The translations under genes were made by a program, and so were the position numbers. 33,744 nt of DNA, from the NCBI GenBank assembly GCA_015680685.1, contig MNCI01010828.1:874519-908262 (forward strand). The letters are read 5' to 3'. This document shows, piece after piece, positions 30,792-33,744 of this stretch. The notes below the pieces were generated by a model. It had not been told where the DNA came from. It ran no database searches and saw only the letters and a program-made list of their open reading frames with translations. Source of the DNA: Gnetum montanum (Eukaryota > Streptophyta > Gnetopsida > Gnetales > Gnetaceae). Positions within the stretch are counted from its first letter, which is position 1. Each line of letters begins with the position of its first letter.

Positions 30792-31299
30792 TTGCTGCTG
30801 CCAATGCCAAGATTGTGCCTTTCGTTGTCCATCCATAAGCACGTCATCGATCTTGCTCCTTGCATAGTTGCTTTCAACACTACTCCATTCCAAGCGTTCC
30901 TTCCAGATCTAGTCTGTTATTCCATGATCGCCATCTGCACACACAACACAATCTTATATTAGCAAGGGTAAATGAATCATCATGTAATTGATACCTTGCT
31001 TCAGTGTTAGTCCATTGGCTAAGTTGTTGTATGGTTGATACAGATCGGGAGATATAGTAATGATGACTACCAAAGGTGTAGGGGTTAGGAAGAAAATCAA
31101 AAAATTCGAGGCTAGAAGAAAATCGAAAAAATCGGGCCCCGTACCCCCATGACTAATCATGAATCTTCGATAGCGTTAGAATAGAGAAAAAAAAGGAGTA
31201 AGAAAGATAGATAAAAAGGGACAATTATAGCATCTAGGGAATGGATGTCAATATGGTAATGAACAAAATAAAATTGAAACACCGTGAAAATTGTGAATC

Positions 31300-32880
31300 A
31301 GCTTCAGGTGAAGATTCACGATTCAGACAAAGGTTCGTGACAGAATTCCAGAAGGTAGAATGAAGCAAAGCAAGGCGAAATGGCGCTCGGCATCAAGTTT
31401 CCAAAATTCCTTACAAATTTCAATTTTACTATGTTTTCTATCTTTACGCTACCTCACACAACATAGTGTAAGGACGCTTAGTGTAATTCTACTTAACACA
31501 GTCCGACATCAGAAGGTGACTTACTTCAACAGATTTGGTGAAGTTTAAGGCCTGAGCAGCGTAATGTGCGACTTCTCGCATATCCTGCTAAGTATTTTTT
31601 GTCCAAGATCAGGTTTACGCTCTATTACGCAATCCAGCATAACGAGCTTCAAAAAGGTCAAAGGGAAAAGTCCAAGGGAAGCGCAATAGATCGGCTCCTT
31701 TCTTTTTGCAGATTGATCGCCTTACGCTTGTTACGCTACGCAGCGTACGTTAGCATAATGTATTGTCGGGTTGATCATGTTTTACGCTTCACTACGCTTT
31801 GTTGCGTAAATAAGCGTAAAACAACCTGATTCACTATTTCCATGCTTTGTTACGCTCTGCCACGCGACGTAGCGTAAACAAGTGAAATTCAACGTAAAGC
31901 CGGCTAAAGCAGTTATGCATTTGCTATCCATACACACAATACGCTGACAAGCGTATTTGTGCATAATCATGAAGCAGCTTCAACAAAGTGTTGACAGCGT
32001 ATGTCGCAATGTGATGTGACATAGCTAGTTCTTTAAGCCAACAGCATCCAGAAACCTCGGGACACGTATCATCAATGCCGTGCCTTTTTCATATGTTATA
32101 AATATCCCAGTCGGCAAAGAAAAGAGGGGCTTCTGCTTCTTCGTTTTTTGGAAGACATTTTTCTTGAGGGAAGGGTAGCAGCTGACATCTTGAACTTTTT
32201 AACAGTTATCATCCTTGAGCAGAAACAAGAAACATTCTTGGAGCATTTTGGCAGTAGGAGCGATCACCCCCTTTCGGCGAAGATACAGTTCTCCCATCGG
32301 TGATCCTTGGCAGTTTTGAGCAGAGACTATCCAAAGCGAAGAAGATAGAGCAGAGATCGAAAGATCATTTGGTGAGGTTAGCAAGATCTATCGATCAGAT
32401 ACAGTTGGTTGATAGGCATCCTAGCTTAATCTTCCTTGCACTCCGTCTTTGGCTCACGAGGTAGACTAAGCTTCATTCTACACTCCTTGTTGAACAGTTT
32501 CTCTTTCTTTTCATTTTGTGTATGTTTCACACAAGATAATCGAAATCTTTCCATTGTAACTTTGTGTACAAAATACTCAATTTTTTGGGTAAAAGTACAG
32601 ATCTTGAAATCACGCATTTCGCTTAAATCCGATCCCTTCTGTCACGTCAACGTTGTCATTGTTGTGATTTATTTGCATCATTTTCCTCTTCCCTTCGCGA
32701 TTTACCGAATCAGATCGTCCCACGAAACGTCTACAATATTCATCGATTTACTGATTTAGTAAGTCCCTGTCTGATCGACAAGATCGTTCAGGGCACTACA
32801 GATTCATTTTCTCCAGCACAGCCCTCGCATGAATCCATGGTTAAGACTGTGTACACGGATTTTGTTTGGTATTCCAGCTG
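31300..32880 (+). repeat. LTR-like unit on the plus strand with TACGC/GCGTA word array and TATA box
   Basis: Between 31553 and 32007 the words TACGCT, AGCGTA, TTACGC and GCGTAA occur about twenty times on both strands (for example GTTACGCTACGCAGCGTACG at 31729). They are followed by TATAAATA at 32097-32104 and a leader-like region with GGGGCTTCTGCTTCTTCG. The right limit is about 32760-32880, because homology to element C resumes on the minus strand from about 32890. The layout is that of U3-R-U5, but LTR termini and a target duplication were not found. Confidence 0.5.
32097..32104 (+). promoter_or_regulatory. TATA box of the TACGC-word unit
   Basis: TATAAATA in ATGTTATAAATATCCCAG, about 90 bp after the last TACGC-type word. 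It corresponds to the TATAAATA boxes of the GATATC LTRs, which also follow their word arrays. Confidence 0.6.
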
Positions 32881-32899
32881 CCGACATTTTTCATCGTTC

Positions 32900-33045
32900 C
32901 AAAAATTAATTGCAAAAATGTTAGGGAAAAGAAGTTAACTGGTGCACCAAATAGGAATGTCAGTGGGTCCTCCCCAAAGCAGGCTCATGCCCTTTAATGC
33001 CCTAACAAACCCACATTCAAAGAGTCTGTAGGCTCTGGGAATGTT
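32900..33045 (-). repeat. GGGGAGGACCC module, copy in element E
   Basis: On the minus strand: GCCTACAGACTCTTTGAATG, then AAAGGGCATGAGCCTGC, then TTTGGGGAGGACCCACTG, then AGTTAACTTCTTTTCCC. The order and orientation relative to the LTR are the same as in C and D. Confidence 0.65.
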
Positions 33046-33059
33046 ATTTGGAACAAGAG

Positions 33060-33480
33060 TTAAAGTCTTAACCGCAAGAATTTACCAAAAAGAAAATAAT
33101 GCATCAACCAAAATATATACACTAATGATACAACCGGCAATGAGGTGAACAATGGAGAGAAAGATGAAGAGAATAGAATGGAACGGAACCTTAAGAACAA
33201 GGTGGTGTACAACCCCTTGTGTAGTTCATGATTAATGTGACTTAGCAAATTCCATTTCAAGTCCAACCTCAAACCAACCATATCCAGTGACTTCGCATCA
33301 ATGCATTTGGCTAAACCATCCACTTGGATAACAAAGATGCCTTCCCCAAGAGTCACCACCATTTCGACGAAACAAAGGAGCGAATGGGAAGTGAGAAGGG
33401 CCTTAGTTAGAGGGAATACTTTTTGGTTCCATAACCAGTGCTTATAGCCCAAGTTTATTTCGTCTAAGGGATGTGCTTTA
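33060..33480 (-). pseudogene. Unknown protein of the C/E subfamily, open frame in element E
   Basis: An open minus-strand frame of about 140 codons with no credible ATG start; GYKHWLWNQKVFPL is preceded in frame by AHPLDEIN back to a stop near 33485. It shares ordered blocks with the element C protein: W...K..VFPL, IFVIQVDGLA (C: LIFVSQGM), AKSLDMVG (C: AKSLKVVG) and NLLSH (C: ILLSH). The last 40 residues are rich in Phe, Leu and Ser and have no counterpart that I can confirm. Conservation of protein-level blocks in two copies on different strands suggests that this was a real gene of the subfamily. Function unknown; it sits in the gag position. Confidence 0.5.
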
Positions 33481-33744
33481 AATTCTCACTTAGTTTTTTT
33501 TTGTGTTTTTATGCGTGAGAACCACACCATGCAAAGACTTTTTATTTTTATTGTCTTAGCTTCCGATAATTGGATAATGTCAGAATGGCAAGAAAACTCG
33601 AGAAGAAAACATCCAAGCACCCAAGAGAATGGCCAACACAAAAGCATCAAGTTCGCTTGAAGTCACACCCTTGTCAAACCTTGAGTCCTTCCTTAGTTTG
33701 AGAAGTGCCCAGTCACTGATTTGTTAAAGTTCTTATTAGGAGGG

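Larger units (their letters stand above)
29487..33744 (-). mobile_element. Element E: minus-strand LTR retrotransposon of the C subfamily, 5' end outside the window
   Basis: On the minus strand: internal region (33744 to 30552), PPT (30561-30552), 3' LTR (30551-29487). Its internal region matches element C at the protein-coding block (33452-33060), at the GGGGAGGACCC module with AGTTAACTTCTTTTCCC (about 33045-32890), and at the ACTTGAGGAxGxxTTTTCATT block before the PPT. In C the module and PPT are about 0.7 kb apart; here they are about 2.4 kb apart. The extra sequence contains a plus-strand LTR-like unit (31300-32880), probably a nested insertion. The 5' LTR and PBS are not in the window. 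Confidence 0.8.

Noticed and set aside
31135-31165. Second PPT-like block on the minus strand (ATTAGTCATGGGGGTACGGGG)
   Set aside because: It resembles the PPT of element E but is not followed by an LTR start. Too weak to call a second element end.
32436-32759. 107-codon plus-strand open frame
   Set aside because: It lies in the leader/U5-like part of the TACGC unit, has no domain resemblance, and is likely chance.
1-33744. tRNA, rRNA or other structured RNA genes
   Set aside because: No A/B-box tRNA folds or rRNA segments were recognised on either strand by eye; a covariance-model scan would be needed to exclude small ones.

Overview
This looks like a gene-poor, repeat-dense piece of a seed-plant (probably angiosperm) nuclear genome. 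It is AT-rich, has no operons and no intact host gene that I can recognise, and is built mostly of LTR retrotransposons inserted into one another plus degenerate AT-rich DNA. I cannot name the species.

The dominant component is one LTR retrotransposon family present in six copies. Its LTRs begin TGAT(G/A)A and end CTCATCA. They carry clusters of the palindrome GATATC just upstream of a TATAAATA box and an AATAAA signal in the R region. Where a PBS is present it lies one base inside the LTR and resembles the complement of plant tRNA-Asp (a PBS type used by Athila/Tat Ty3-gypsy elements). Where a PPT is visible it is GTGGGGGT(A/C). The copies are: a 3' LTR end at 1-178 (+); element A at 179-3610 (-), with a gag remnant and a 5' LTR; solo LTR B at 11206-12085, TSD ATTGT; complete element C at 16750-19964 (+), TSD GCTAT; element D from 20813 (+), with 5' LTR, PBS and a gag frame but no 3' LTR in the window; and element E at 29487 to the window end (-), with 3' LTR, PPT and internal region. 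None of them shows protease, RT or integrase, so they appear non-autonomous. A and D are gag-only elements (like the TR-GAG class). C and E share a different unrecognised protein.

Layout. 1-3610: element A abutted by an oppositely oriented LTR. 3925-5010: a CCR4-like exonuclease pseudogene, followed at 5484-6101 by the PPT and 3' LTR of a Del/Tekay-type element. 6102-15460: degenerate AT-rich DNA with microsatellites, a word-repeat region, a minus-strand LTR-like promoter, solo LTR B, and an inverted pair of about 130-bp repeats. 15463-20812: a decayed Ty1/copia pol, split by element C inside integrase and cut by element D inside reverse transcriptase. 20813-25015: element D. 25016-26560: a second, unrelated LTR-like promoter on the minus strand. 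26561-28550: no recognised gene. 28553-29486: a GATATC-word fragment, a poly(C)/(AC) tract and an Athila-like gag fragment. 29487-33744: element E, containing an apparent third LTR-like promoter (plus strand) with TACGC words.

The most interesting signals are the promoter-proximal palindromic word arrays, which recur with different words in unrelated LTR-like promoters; the mosaic LTR of element E; the conserved unknown protein of C and E; the CCR4 pseudogene sitting against a retrotransposon PPT; and a single N at 2957 flanked by an exact 46-bp duplication, which looks like an assembly artefact.
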